Under the pieces are notes generated by a model, which saw only the letters and a list, made by a program, of their open reading frames with translations, made no database searches and had not been told where the DNA came from. From contig NZ_LGTC01000001.1 in the NCBI RefSeq assembly GCF_001262605.1, forward strand, positions 6,745,501-6,809,500: a DNA stretch of 64,000 bases. Direction: 5' to 3'. Of this stretch, positions 1-8,622 are shown piece after piece. Numbering within the stretch: the first letter of the stretch is position 1; each line of letters begins with the position of its first letter. The DNA comes from Pseudobacteroides cellulosolvens ATCC 35603 = DSM 2933 (lineage in GTDB: Bacteria; Bacillota; Clostridia; Acetivibrionales; DSM-2933). The translations under genes were made by a program, and so were the position numbers.

Positions 1-2246
1 AAATCAACACTATTGTTTGGAATGTCTGTAGTTGTTATTAGCTGACTTCCTTTTTGCATTAGTAAGCATGTACCGGGTTCTAATTCACTAAAGGTGTCTA
101 CAATTTTTGAATTTGCATAGTGAGTTTTCATAAATGGTATTACTTCGTAGAATTTACGTATTTTTTTAACATATATATCTATAATGTTTTTTTCTACACA
201 ATCAGTCTTTGGAATCCATAGTGGCCATTGTGAGTTAGAATGCTTATCTGTTATTTTACATAAATGCAGAACAGACATTAAAATGTACTTTAGGATAAGT
301 TGATACTCACTGTCATATGAAGCGATTATTGATAGTATTTTATCTAGTACGGATAAATTTCTTCCAGTAAATATGTTTTTAATATCATCATTTTCAGCAA
401 CCGCTATTTTGGAATTATGTAATAATGACGTATTTTTAATATTATTAAGTGGTTTAATTGTATTCATTATAACTAAATCTTCCTGAGAACCGGATTTAGT
501 TAATTTCTTTGAACAATTACAAGTGTAGTTTATAGTTTTTATATTTATTTCGGTTCCTTTTCGATCCGGTTTATCAAAAATTACCTTTGAAATTATTCCG
601 TCATGACCACACTTAGGACAGTGTGTTGTGTAATATGCATTTAAAGGTTCTATCTTGGAAATAAAAACTTCTAATACATCTTTGAGGCCATCTAATTTAT
701 TTATTAAAAGCAATGTTTTAGAAATAAAAATAGGCATATCATTAATATCACACCCAATTGCTTTTCTATCTAATTCTGTACTAATAGCTTCTAATGTTGT
801 AACACCTGAACCAAGAAAAGGGTCAAATACTACATCTCCTTTATTTGACAAGGCATTAATAAGTGCATCACAGATATTAAATGACTTTTGCGACCAGTAC
901 AAATGAGAGTTATACATAGGGTTATTTTTGGTTGGTGTGATTAGGCTAAGTTCATTCTTTAGAGATTCTATATTTATATAGTCTAAATTTTTTTCTCCAC
1001 ATAGAATAAGATATTCAAGAACCTTTTTTTGAGCACTGTTTCTATGATTTGCATGATTATATGATTGTTTTACAACACTAACTTGTGAATCTCCGAAATG
1101 TTTTTTTGCTAAAGAAATTAGTTCGTCTATAGAGATTGTGTATCTGTCAGTAGCTTGGGTTTGTGCGTTTTCAGGGTAAGCATAACTAAGAGCTAGGTTC
1201 GTTTTGGACTTTGAACAAAATTGTATTAATTTTTCTAATTGTCCTTTTGCAAAGCCACGTTGACTTAGCTTAGATTGATACCTACCTTCAGTATATAATC
1301 CTTTTGTGTATCCAGTATTAGTAGTCGTTAGATTTGGATATTCATATTTAGCAGCAACATTTAGTAAGTGATAGTATCTTGAGTACTGCATATCTGTATA
1401 AGGTGGATCAGCGTAAACTAACCCCACATTTGAAAAAATATCCTTATTAAGTAAATCTTCAAAGTTTGAATTAAAAATTGCATTTTTACCTGCAAATTTG
1501 GAAAGTGGAATATTAACATATTCTTTAAATTTTTTTATAAATAAATCATATACATGCTTATTACGCTGCTGAAATAACCGAGACTGATTTTTTTCAAGAC
1601 TTAATGGTTGAGCCATATGACCGTCTTTTGAAAAAACACATTCTTTCATGGCAAAAAAAAGGCATGAGAACAGAGCGTTTTGGTATTCATCTTTTTGAGC
1701 ATGTATTGTTTTTATTATTGAATCTATTTCTAATGATTGTTCTATACCAAAATAACTGCTGGCATAGTATGATACAAATAAATAATAATCATTGTAATTT
1801 TTTATACTTTCAACAGTGAGTGGTGCATTTGTGATAGCTGAATTCTTCTCGTTCCAAACTGTTGGATAGTCCGCATATAATTCTAGTAATACATCAAAAT
1901 TATTGTTTTCTAGAGCTTTTTTCTCATCATGTATATATGAAAGCAGTGGTTTGGCAAGCTGTTTGCAAAACTTATTATATTGATTTTCAAAATAAGCTAA
2001 AAAATCTGAAATATTTTTTAAATCAGGTTGATTTAAAATCGAATCTGCAATTATACTGGCATAGCATTCGACATCATTCGCAAAAACTTGATAATTATCA
2101 CGAAACATGTTACTTATGGCACCAGAACCGGAAAATATGTCCAATATGGCTTTGCCTTCTTTTATATATGGTTCAAGAGCTTTATAAATAAAACTATGAA
2201 GGTTGTTTTTACTTCCTTGATAGTTTAAAATAGTAAAGTTATTCAT
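1..2246 (-). CDS. Large DNA methyltransferase with two MTase cores (3' end outside window)
   Basis: Open reading frame of at least 748 codons running off the left edge, starting at an ATG preceded by GGAGG (2254-2259). Residues about 36-43 read ILDIFSGSGAISN (SAM-binding FxGxG) and about 276-279 read DPPY, the order of D12-class adenine methylases. A second set follows: DPFLGSGVTTLEA near residue 474, a zinc-ribbon-like CPKCG/CNC stretch near 530-575, and at the very edge TDIPNNSVD, which in N4/N6 methylases normally leads into a TD-PPY motif just outside the window. It probably methylates adenine in DNA, as an orphan enzyme or as part of a defence system. It occupies the cargo position of unit P0. 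The two motif sets are seen; target and partners are unknown. Confidence 0.82.
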   Translation of the reverse strand, partial: MNNFTILNYQGSKNNLHSFIYKALEPYIKEGKAILDIFSGSGAISNMFRDNYQVFANDVECYASIIADSILNQPDLKNISDFLAYFENQYNKFCKQLAKPLLSYIHDEKKALENNNFDVLLELYADYPTVWNEKNSAITNAPLTVESIKNYNDYYLFVSYYASSYFGIEQSLEIDSIIKTIHAQKDEYQNALFSCLFFAMKECVFSKDGHMAQPLSLEKNQSRLFQQRNKHVYDLFIKKFKEYVNIPLSKFAGKNAIFNSNFEDLLNKDIFSNVGLVYADPPYTDMQYSRYYHLLNVAAKYEYPNLTTTNTGYTKGLYTEGRYQSKLSQRGFAKGQLEKLIQFCSKSKTNLALSYAYPENAQTQATDRYTISIDELISLAKKHFGDSQVSVVKQSYNHANHRNSAQKKVLEYLILCGEKNLDYINIESLKNELSLITPTKNNPMYNSHLYWSQKSFNICDALINALSNKGDVVFDPFLGSGVTTLEAISTELDRKAIGCDINDMPIFISKTLLLINKLDGLKDVLEVFISKIEPLNAYYTTHCPKCGHDGIISKVIFDKPDRKGTEINIKTINYTCNCSKKLTKSGSQEDLVIMNTIKPLNNIKNTSLLHNSKIAVAENDDIKNIFTGRNLSVLDKILSIIASYDSEYQLILKYILMSVLHLCKITDKHSNSQWPLWIPKTDCVEKNIIDIYVKKIRKFYEVIPFMKTHYANSKIVDTFSELEPGTCLLMQKGSQLITTTDIPNNSVD

Positions 2247-2611
2247 TTTAGCATTCCTCCACAATATATTATAGTTGCTAATAGGAGAAATGGCAACCAC
2301 AAATGAAAAAATATTGTTAAAAAATTCGCATCGGAAAATTAGTAAAATTTTTTAATAGCATACATTAGGTGATTTATGATAACTATATCACTTAGTATAG
2401 CACCTTCGCTGGATGATATGATGGCTTTTTGTGCTACCCGTCGGTACTGCATCAGATTTACAGCGTATTAGGTAGGCTGGCAGCGATTGGCAAAAGTTCA
2501 AGAGTTATAAAATTCCTAGCTAAAAACATTACTAACAGGATTATATTTCAGTTCAGCGTATACGTAGAGCTGGAAATTCTGCGTAGCCACATGATATTAC
2601 TTACAGGATCA
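2247..2611. other. Intergenic stretch, no gene recognised
   Basis: Upstream region of the methyltransferase. I see only short ORFs with no recognisable similarity or ribosome binding site. ATTACTTACAGG at about 2596-2607 matches the outer edge of the E elements beside the other cargo regions. Confidence 0.5.
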
Positions 2612-2820
2612 GATAAAGTATACGATAAATGATTTATCGTATACTTTATCCGGCCTGACTCTGCAAGACTACTGCGAAGCAGCTTTTCAGTTACCTATAA
2701 GCTGCTATATAGATTCAAAAGCACTGCTTCGCTAGCCATTCTAAAGGGTGGGGGGATTGGTTTTCCCAAGACTCGCTTCGTTAGAATCTCACAAAGTCGA
2801 CTTTGAAGCTGTTCTTAAAA
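2612..2820. repeat. E element of unit P0 with TACGATAA hairpin
   Basis: A 19-bp-stem hairpin (2612-2650; GATAAAGTATACGATAAAT and its complement) faces the methyltransferase. About 150 bp of body follows, beginning CTGACTCTG and containing CATTCTAAAGGGTGGGG and CTTCG blocks, and runs toward the Rhs cassette. Diverged copies with the same order occur at 16730-16917, 21386-21573, 35700-35886, 40333-40519, 51939-52130 and 57833-58024. Confidence 0.65.
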
Positions 2821-3011
2821 CTCAATACCTAAACTGGAAAAAATCATTATAATTTTTGTGATTTTATTATGCTACTTTATCATTTCGCTTCAATTTATAT
2901 AGGACTGGGAATAATTGCATAAAAATCTGGTATAACAGTTGTGTCATAGCGTTCCAGCAATAATTCTACATGTAGAACTTTTTTGAAAATTGGAAATTAA
3001 TTAATGAATTT

Positions 3012-3776
3012 TTACTTTAATCCGTTTTTGTCCATGTAGTTGCTAATTGCATCACTTAATAGCTCAAGTTGGTTTTTCATGTTTGTTCTTTCTTCATCAT
3101 TGGACATGATAATGTTTGACTTATTAAGCTTGCTGGTTAAGCTTTTTATAAAGCCTAATGTTAATTTGTAGTTTTCCTTTCCGTCTTGTTCTTCGTTTTT
3201 AGGTTCTTCATTTTCAGGCTTATATTTTATCAGTTTATTGAATGTATTGATTTGACCAGCTTCACTTCTCATTCTAGCAATTTTAATAAGGTCTCGTTTG
3301 GGTATCTCAGGCCTGTTTCTGCAATTTTCTTTTATAATATCTGGAAGCTTTGTAATAAGTAGCGTTTCACTTATATTGCTTGGTGATTTGGTGAAAACTT
3401 GGGCAAGCTTTTCATTTGAATACTTGTATTTGTCTTTTAATCGCTGTAGTGCTTCTGCCTCTTCCAAAGGGGTCAAGTCTTGCCTTAAGATATTTTCAAT
3501 AATAGCTACTTTGTCCGCATCATTGCTTTCAATGCTTATAGCTGGAATTTCAGTGAGCCCAGCCAGTTTAGCTGCTTGATATCGTCTTTCTCCTGCAACA
3601 ATTATTTTTTGGCCTGTCTCGTTCACATAGTAGATGATCGGTTGTAAAACGCCGTATTGTTTAACAGATTCGGATAGCTCTAAAAGTGCTGTTTCATCAA
3701 AGTATTTACGAGGTTGGTTTGGGTCAGGCTGAAAATCCGCTATAGGGGTTTTAAGCTGTGAAATATCGTTTGCCAT
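3012..3776 (-). CDS. ParB/Spo0J/Noc-family protein
   Basis: 254 residues. The start MANDISQ is chosen because AAAGGAG lies 8 nt upstream; an upstream in-frame start is less likely. The ParB N-terminal CTP-binding domain is clear: GERRYQA at residues 62-68 and ENILRQDLTPLEEAEA near 90, followed by a helix-turn-helix around YSNEKLAQVFTKSPSNISETL. The C-terminal part is short and charged. No parA neighbour is visible, so a role in plasmid-style partition is unproven; it could bind DNA as a regulator or an accessory recombination factor. Truncated relatives with the same leader occur at 15105-15227 and 23076-23198, which suggests the gene belongs to the repeated unit. Confidence 0.85.
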   Translation of the reverse strand: MANDISQLKTPIADFQPDPNQPRKYFDETALLELSESVKQYGVLQPIIYYVNETGQKIIVAGERRYQAAKLAGLTEIPAISIESNDADKVAIIENILRQDLTPLEEAEALQRLKDKYKYSNEKLAQVFTKSPSNISETLLITKLPDIIKENCRNRPEIPKRDLIKIARMRSEAGQINTFNKLIKYKPENEEPKNEEQDGKENYKLTLGFIKSLTSKLNKSNIIMSNDEERTNMKNQLELLSDAISNYMDKNGLK

Positions 3777-3859
3777 GTAATCAACTCCTTTTTTTGTTTT
3801 CATCAAATGTAATATCGGAATTTTTTACATAACTTTACACTTATCAATAAAATACTGTT

Positions 3860-3895
3860 CATGCCCTCTGATATTCTCTGCCGTTTTCCAGAATT
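3860..3895 (-). other. Conserved post-immunity motif
   Basis: On the minus strand this reads TTCTGGAAAACGGCAGAGAATATCAGAGGGC in sense, a close match to 14641-14672 (and its mirror near 23632-23662) and 50229-50262 (mirror about 59701-59734). Each lies downstream of an immunity region, so it could provide downstream homology for cassette exchange. Confidence 0.5.
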
Positions 3896-3916
3896 TCTAT
3901 TCTTTCAATGTAAATA

Positions 3917-3935
3917 AGGCTGGGAACCCCAGCCT
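3917..3935 (-). terminator. Terminator of the RES toxin-immunity cassette
   Basis: GGCTGGG-AA-CCCAGCC hairpin followed on the minus strand by TTATTTA, just after the immunity gene. The same GGCTGGG stem recurs at the ends of the P2, P4 and P6 cassettes. Confidence 0.6.
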
Positions 3936-3984
3936 ATAAATCTTTCCATTTTAACTTTACATTACAGCACACATTATCATACAT

Positions 3985-4641
3985 TTATATAGTAATATCC
4001 ATCATAAAAGAGCGTAATATATTTTCACCATTAACAAGCTTTACAATCTCTAATGGGGCTAAATAGCCAAAACCAGGTATTTCTTTTGAAAACCAATTAA
4101 TTAATGAATTATTGTCCGAAGCTATGGAAAGATATTTGGCGTATGTCCATATATCATCGGGAATCACTGCTATTTCAGATTTTATCAAACCATATTTATT
4201 AATAATATCGTTTATCATGGTATCCCAATCATTCTTACACTTGTTAAAAGAAAGCCCTATATTATGCAAATCATTGGAATCATACCATGTTCTAGCCATA
4301 ATATGATTTGTTTGCAATATTTTATCTATCTCTATAATAGCTTGATCGAACTTTCTATTTTCAGTAGCTTTGATGTCTATATTGTCATCCTTTACATACC
4401 ATGTTCCAAGGCCATAATCCACTTTACAAGCCATCGTCCAATCATCACATAAATACCCAACCAGTTCCTCTAACCCATCATAATCACAATCAATACATGT
4501 TTCTATGTTTTTTTTCATAACATTCAAATATGAAAGAAATTTAGGTGTTTCCCTCTGTTTTTGATTATTTACAATGTATATAGCTTGAATTAATTCGTCT
4601 TTTAGACGCAAAAGCTGTTGTTTGTTAATTGTTGCAATCAT
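3985..4641 (-). CDS. Probable immunity protein for the RES toxin tip
   Basis: 218 residues from MIATINKQQ, with GGGAGG 5 nt upstream. It starts 21 nt downstream of the toxin-tip stop codon, so the two are co-transcribed. The protein is soluble, predicted largely helical and acidic, with the sequence CIDCDYDGLEELVGYL near residue 53. I do not recognise the family. Immunity function is inferred only from position directly behind a toxin-bearing Rhs tip. Confidence 0.6.
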   Translation of the reverse strand: MIATINKQQLLRLKDELIQAIYIVNNQKQRETPKFLSYLNVMKKNIETCIDCDYDGLEELVGYLCDDWTMACKVDYGLGTWYVKDDNIDIKATENRKFDQAIIEIDKILQTNHIMARTWYDSNDLHNIGLSFNKCKNDWDTMINDIINKYGLIKSEIAVIPDDIWTYAKYLSIASDNNSLINWFSKEIPGFGYLAPLEIVKLVNGENILRSFMMDITI

Positions 4642-4662
4642 ATTTCCTCCCAAATAATATCG

Positions 4663-5493
4663 TTAAGTCTTATCATGAATTGTTGTATAAGTTCCAAATT
4701 TAACTTTATTAGGATTGAATACAACCAAATTAACACCACCACTAGCTCTTGCTGATGGTGCAATAATTCCGCTATAACCATTCTCTGAAGCATATCTTCC
4801 TAATGTATGTGTAACTGCTGGTGATGGATCAGGTGTTTTATATTTCTTATAATCATCAATAACCAAATCTTCAAGTTTTACATTTAATTTATCGCGTGTT
4901 GATGCATCCGTTAAATCTAGCATATTATCCAGTTTAACATTATCATAATGATAGGTAGTTCGATTATCTGCATATGGGTCAGCACCATAAGCTCCCATTT
5001 CTCCCTCCATTACATGTTGACTACTCGCAAAATAAATGCCATTTACTCCGTTTTGTGTATAGCGATAGTTTTGTGTATTTGTAAAGCCACTAATCTCCAA
5101 CGGATTTACAGGTGTTCCATCAGGCATAGTTCCAACGTTTCTATAAAGAGGTCCTTCATATGTAACACCTTCAGGCTTTGTAAAAGTTGCTGATTTAGCA
5201 GCACAATATCCGCTTGGGTCGTAGTAATTTACAGGGTTATTTTGTACATAGCTATAGAGGTTTAATCCATCACCCCGGTATGTGTCCTCTTGTGTAAACC
5301 TTCCCACAACTGGATTATAGAACCTAGCTCTCAAATAATACTGCCCTGTAACCTGATCGTACTGTTCACCTGCATACCTGAATCTATTCTGTACCTTTTC
5401 TACAGCCTCAACTGTATTACCAAATGCATCATACTGATACTTATTAACTATCTCTCCATTACCACTGATTAATGCAGTAACATCCCCGTGGCC
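4663..5493 (-). CDS. Headless Rhs C-terminal tip carrying a RES-domain toxin
   Basis: The open frame begins at the GGC of J (GHGDV), directly after an in-frame TAA, and has no good start codon. Residues 1-95 are the end of the Rhs core: KYQYDAFGNTVEA, RFRYAGEQYDQVTGQYYLRARFYNPVVG and YVQNNPVNYYDPSGYC. The remaining about 180 residues match the RES family, whose members degrade NAD+: Arg in LYRNVG (about residue 118), Glu in SSQHVMEGEMG (about 163-165) and Ser in APSARASGGVN (about 247). The tip would be active only if joined to an rhs gene supplying export and encapsulation domains. Toxin identity rests on these three motifs. Confidence 0.75.
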   Translation of the reverse strand, partial: GHGDVTALISGNGEIVNKYQYDAFGNTVEAVEKVQNRFRYAGEQYDQVTGQYYLRARFYNPVVGRFTQEDTYRGDGLNLYSYVQNNPVNYYDPSGYCAAKSATFTKPEGVTYEGPLYRNVGTMPDGTPVNPLEISGFTNTQNYRYTQNGVNGIYFASSQHVMEGEMGAYGADPYADNRTTYHYDNVKLDNMLDLTDASTRDKLNVKLEDLVIDDYKKYKTPDPSPAVTHTLGRYASENGYSGIIAPSARASGGVNLVVFNPNKVKFGTYTTIHDKT

Positions 5494-5504
5494 TTAATTA
5501 GGTA
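5486..5504 (-). other. J site, P0/P1 boundary
   Basis: Minus strand TACCTAATTAAGGCCACGG. Symmetry of P1 ends at AAGG, and the Rhs tip reading frame starts at GGC. One of seven J sites in the window. Confidence 0.7.
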
Positions 5505-5517
5505 ATATGTAGTTGTT

Positions 5518-5546
5518 ATTTTTTATAGCACTTTGTTATGGTGCTA
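5518..5546 (-). terminator. Terminator after lipoprotein gene
   Basis: TAGCAC-loop-GTGCTA hairpin followed by AAAAAAT in minus-strand sense, between the lipoprotein gene and the Rhs tip. It should block read-through into the tip. Confidence 0.6.
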
Positions 5547-5575
5547 TATTATATAGAAGAAATTCATTAAGCTTA

Positions 5576-6166
5576 TTAGTCTTCTTTTGTATCTTTCATT
5601 TTTGTAACCAATTCATCGAGGAGAATATCATTCTCAATATCTTTTGTTTTTGCTGCATCTGGGGCTGTTTGTTTAACTTTATTATCTTTTTCTATCTTAA
5701 ATTTACCTTGGTAACAACCAAGTGCTTGGTAGTTTGTCTCTGTAACGACTGGCCCAATATATTTATATAAGAATAGCAAATAATGTTCAGAGGGCTTAAT
5801 TACACTTACTCCATCTTGTGAAATTTCAAATCCATCTTTACTGATTCCACCTGATTCTAAAATATTCAAGATATCACTTTCTTTGACATTGCCTTTATGA
5901 ACTTTTAAGACTTTTACCTTGGATGAAGTAAAAGTTACATGCTCATACTCGAAACTCTTTTGATCATTTGTAACTTCAGCTTCTATAATAATTTCTGATG
6001 CCTTTTTCAAATCTTTCAAATTATCGTATGATCGTACTAATGAAGAGCTATTATTGGCACTACTATTAGTTTGGCTTTTGGTTGTATCTGAATGGTTGGA
6101 ACAAGCAATGAAAGTGAAGCATAAAACTGCTACTACTGATATTAAAACAACAATCTTTTTCTTCAT
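5576..6166 (-). CDS. Putative lipoprotein, P1 left
   Basis: 196 residues with a typical lipoprotein signal: MKKK, a hydrophobic stretch, then lipobox FIAC with Cys at about residue 22, followed by a Ser/Asn-rich linker. The mature domain contains SEIIIEAEVT, VKVLKVHKGNVKES and a cluster ending SEHYLLFLYKY. This arrangement is seen in uncharacterised Firmicute exported proteins; I assign no function. AGGGGTG lies 8-9 nt before the ATG. It fills the variable slot between the IS110 3' hairpin and J. Copies: 11733-12323, 42073-42663 and 48229-48819. Confidence 0.7.
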   Translation of the reverse strand: MKKKIVVLISVVAVLCFTFIACSNHSDTTKSQTNSSANNSSSLVRSYDNLKDLKKASEIIIEAEVTNDQKSFEYEHVTFTSSKVKVLKVHKGNVKESDILNILESGGISKDGFEISQDGVSVIKPSEHYLLFLYKYIGPVVTETNYQALGCYQGKFKIEKDNKVKQTAPDAAKTKDIENDILLDELVTKMKDTKED

Positions 6167-6192
6167 TTAAATACACCCCTTGAATAATTTTC

Positions 6193-6248
6193 TCACGATA
6201 GCATATATAAAAGCCCTGTAAAAAACAAGGCTCATATATATACTATCA
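6193..6248. repeat. IS110 3'-end hairpin
   Basis: Imperfect stem of GATAGTATATATATGAGCC with GGGCTTTTATATATGCTATC, overlapping the IS110 stop codon. It is present behind the P1, P5 and P7 transposases, and detached in P3. It could be the element's right end or a bidirectional terminator. Confidence 0.6.
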
Positions 6249-7484
6249 TGTATTTTCTGTTTTGGAAATGGTTGGTTTTATGTACTCCCTTTGGTGAATC
6301 ATCATTGAATAGATAACCTTTGCAATCTGCCTCATTACTGCAATTAAGGCCTGACGCTTAGTTTTTCCCTGTGATATCTTCTTATTATAATACTCCAGAA
6401 AAGTTTCATTTATCGGGCTTTTCTTATCTCTACCCCTACAGATATTCCTTGATGCTATGTCTCTAAATATTTCATACAATCGCCTGTTTCCCTGCTTATT
6501 CCTAAAGTTCTTGTCCTTATCGCCTGATGAACAGGAAACCGGACTTATTCCAGAGTACCGACACATTTTATCGCTACTGGAAAACCTCCTGATATCACCT
6601 ATTTCACTGATTAGCATTGCAGCGGTTATTGTATTAATTCCAGGCATGGTTTCAAGCCTGTAGGGAAATTGCTTCATGTGTTTCTTTATCTCAGCCTCTA
6701 TTACTTCCAGTTCCTCGTTACAATGCTTAATTTCCTTTATACAATGAGATACAATAAAGTCCCTTGTTTCCTGATATTCCGTTGATGTATCGCCATCTTT
6801 TGCAACAAGCATCAATATCTTTTCTGCATGTTCAATTCCAAAAAATCCGCTGCTATGGATAGAGAGAAATTCTGCAAGCTCTTCCTTGGTAATGCCTTTT
6901 AACTTTGATGGAGAGGGAAAGTTTTGAAAGAATTCCATTCCGGCCTTACAGTAAGTTACCGTAAAGAATTTAGGATAGCTTGGATAATGATGCGAAATGT
7001 AGCTGTGAACCTGATTTTTAGATGCAGCCCGTATCTTGACTATTGAATTACGCCGAGATACTAAAAGCTGCAGGGTCCAGCTATCATCATGAATTGATGC
7101 ATCTGGAAGGGTATCCAATTGATTTAATAGAACCTTGGCAACACAGAACGCATCATGCCCGTCCGTTTTGTGAGCTATGGCCTGATTACGCCTTTCTGTA
7201 TAGGTTAGAGAAGCATCAACAGATTTTACAGTATAGCCGAGATTTAAAAGGAATATGGCAAAGTTCCTGCCGTTGCCTGAGGTGTCCTCTAGGCCGAAAC
7301 ATGGAGAAATACCACGTTTTAGATGGGATTTAACAAATTCAATAAGCTTTTCAAAGCCCTTTTTGTTGTTCTCAAACCTGAGTTCTCCGAGCTTTTCAGT
7401 AAAGCAGTTAATTATCACTGCCACATGGGTACGCTTATGAATATCCACCCCGATAAAGAGTTTACGCATTTTTGGATGTAACAT
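6246..7484 (-). CDS. IS110-family transposase, P1 left
   Basis: 412 residues, full length for the family. The N-terminal RuvC-like DEDD domain shows D14 (IGVDIHK), E66 (GLEDTSG), and D108 and D111 (KTDGHDA). A helical middle is followed by a Transposase_20 domain from about residue 279 (METMPGINTITAAMLISEIGD), with the likely catalytic serine in SCSSGDKD (about residue 320). IS110 enzymes use a bridge RNA encoded beside the gene, fitting the conserved 246-bp leader. The start ATG follows GGGGGGAATGTAAT. Transcribed outward, last gene of the symE-sORF-yspA operon. Confidence 0.93.
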   Translation of the reverse strand: MLHPKMRKLFIGVDIHKRTHVAVIINCFTEKLGELRFENNKKGFEKLIEFVKSHLKRGISPCFGLEDTSGNGRNFAIFLLNLGYTVKSVDASLTYTERRNQAIAHKTDGHDAFCVAKVLLNQLDTLPDASIHDDSWTLQLLVSRRNSIVKIRAASKNQVHSYISHHYPSYPKFFTVTYCKAGMEFFQNFPSPSKLKGITKEELAEFLSIHSSGFFGIEHAEKILMLVAKDGDTSTEYQETRDFIVSHCIKEIKHCNEELEVIEAEIKKHMKQFPYRLETMPGINTITAAMLISEIGDIRRFSSSDKMCRYSGISPVSCSSGDKDKNFRNKQGNRRLYEIFRDIASRNICRGRDKKSPINETFLEYYNKKISQGKTKRQALIAVMRQIAKVIYSMMIHQREYIKPTISKTENT

Positions 7485-7730
7485 ATTACATTCCCCCCTG
7501 TATTAAAATTTCAAGGTACAAACCTTGGCACAAAAGCACCCTTAATATCAACGATAAGCCCCTAAAAAAGAGACTCCGCAAACCCACGCCAACTATTTGC
7601 AAGGTAACAAGCCCTATAAAATAAGAGCTTTTAACCTGGGAAAAACGGCAGCATTGTTATAACGAAATATGTAAAAATACATATCGCATGACCACGAACA
7701 GCCACATTATTCCCAGCTTAAAAACCCTTA
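7485..7730 (-). ncRNA. Candidate IS110 bridge RNA leader
   Basis: 246 bp with no ORF between the yspA stop and the IS110 start, conserved in all seven copies. Foldable parts in sense order are AGCTGGGAA pairing with TTCCCAGGTT around an inner CGATATGTA/TACATATTTCG stem, and a GTTGGCGTGGGTTTGCGGAGTC block followed by GGTACAAACC-type pairing near the ATG. The position matches the non-coding end from which IS110 bridge RNAs are transcribed. Guide loops are not assigned. Confidence 0.5.
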
Positions 7731-8075
7731 TCATCCGTATATCTTAAAGGGTATGCCAGCATGTGAAGCCCTTAAAATCATGTCACGAGTACCCTTGCTT
7801 TTTACCAAATCCTCATGGAATACCAAAAGTAAATCAGGCTTTTCCATCTTAAGCATCTGGGCATTCCTGATAGGTCCGGCACTTTTGCCAAACCTCTGCC
7901 AGTCTGCCGGATACTCAACAAACCTGATGCCGCACTGACGAGCAGCACGAACAGCAAGCGTATCAGCACCCCGACACCCTCCGGCAATAAGCAAATCAAT
8001 ATCAAGACTTTTGACAACAGATAAAATCTTCTGGTAATCCCTATAATAACGGCTTCCAGATACTAAAACCTTCAT
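7731..8075 (-). CDS. YspA-like SLOG-family protein (DUF2493)
   Basis: 114 residues from MKVLVSGSR, with GGAGGTTTTACAT before the ATG; longer in-frame starts lack this site. Features of the SLOG/YspA fold are VLVSGSRYY (residues 3-11), IAGGCRGADTLAVRAA (about 36-51) and a C-terminal GPIRNAQML...DLLLVFHED. Family members are predicted to bind or process nucleotide-derived ligands and often neighbour mobile or defence genes. It lies between the sORF and the IS110 leader. Confidence 0.85.
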   Translation of the reverse strand: MKVLVSGSRYYRDYQKILSVVKSLDIDLLIAGGCRGADTLAVRAARQCGIRFVEYPADWQRFGKSAGPIRNAQMLKMEKPDLLLVFHEDLVKSKGTRDMILRASHAGIPFKIYG

Positions 8076-8158
8076 ATGTAAAACCTCCAGATTTACTGAA
8101 AAAGCCTGTAAAAATACAAGCCTTTGCACTAAAACCGGAAGCTGCAAATACAGCTATA

Positions 8159-8266
8159 TCAATGCTTTTTGAAAATATACAAGATGAAAAATACCAATCG
8201 AAACTGGAAAACTGAGCTGCCATAATCTCTGGCAGCCCTATGTAAAAACCTCTCAAAATCCCTCAT
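8159..8266 (-). CDS. Small 35-aa ORF between symE-like and yspA-like genes
   Basis: The start codon overlaps the symE-like stop as ATGA, suggesting translational coupling. The protein MRGFERFLHRAARDYG... has a basic N-terminus and a hydrophobic segment (RLVFFILYIF). All seven copies keep the frame, with mostly conservative changes (Gly/Asp at 3, Phe/Tyr at 20, Lys/Arg at 33). Function unknown. Confidence 0.45.
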   Translation of the reverse strand: MRDFERFLHRAARDYGSSVFQFRLVFFILYIFKKH

Positions 8267-8433
8267 ATCTCGTCCTCACAATCTACAGGGCGAATGGTAA
8301 TAATGCCCTGAGATACATCAATAACAACCCTGCACCCAACCTCAAAACCGTATGTAGCAAGCCACTCAGCGGAAACCACAATAGCAGGTGAATCATCCAG
8401 CCAATGACTCCTGACAGATGATAAAGCCACCAT
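8263..8433 (-). CDS. SymE-like small protein, P1 left
   Basis: 56 residues, MVALSSVRSHWLDDSPAIVV. It has the SymE signature, a swapped-hairpin AbrB-like fold: SPAIVVSAEWLATYGFEVGCRVVIDVSQGIITIRP. GGAGGTGTTTTTT precedes the ATG. SymE of Escherichia coli is a type I toxin related to AbrB transcription factors. Here it opens an operon with IS110, so a nucleic-acid-binding accessory role is an alternative. Confidence 0.8.
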   Translation of the reverse strand: MVALSSVRSHWLDDSPAIVVSAEWLATYGFEVGCRVVIDVSQGIITIRPVDCEDEI

Positions 8434-8500
8434 AAAAAAACACCTCCCAAATACTACTCATAAGCCTATGAAGGAAGATACCCTGCATAAGCTGGTGCAA

Positions 8501-8530
8501 AAGATACCGCTATATCAGAGCCTATGTCAA
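8501..8530 (-). promoter_or_regulatory. Candidate promoter for left symE operon (edge A)
   Basis: Minus strand TTGACA, 18-nt spacer, TATCTT. It lies about 70 nt upstream of the symE-like ATG and is conserved in each palindrome. Confidence 0.5.
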
Positions 8531-8622
8531 TGGGCTTTGAAAAAAAATAAAAGAAAAAATCCTTACCCTGCAATTCTCCGAAGTCTCTCATACTGCACTA
8601 ATCAGAGTCTTTGCAGCCCGCA

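Noticed and set aside
655..2191. Plus-strand ORFs across 655-2191
   Set aside because: They lie antisense to the long methyltransferase frame and lack similarity and ribosome binding sites.
2429..2632. 67-codon ORF upstream of the P0 E hairpin
   Set aside because: It runs into the hairpin stem, has no ribosome binding site and no recognisable domain.
7043..7333. 96-codon ORF antisense to IS110 (and mirrors)
   Set aside because: A shadow of the transposase coding strand; in P5 and P7 it is interrupted or altered.
8041..8256. 71-codon ORF overlapping the symE-yspA interval (also 9643-9858)
   Set aside because: It overlaps the better supported 35-codon ORF and the yspA start in another frame and has no ribosome binding site.
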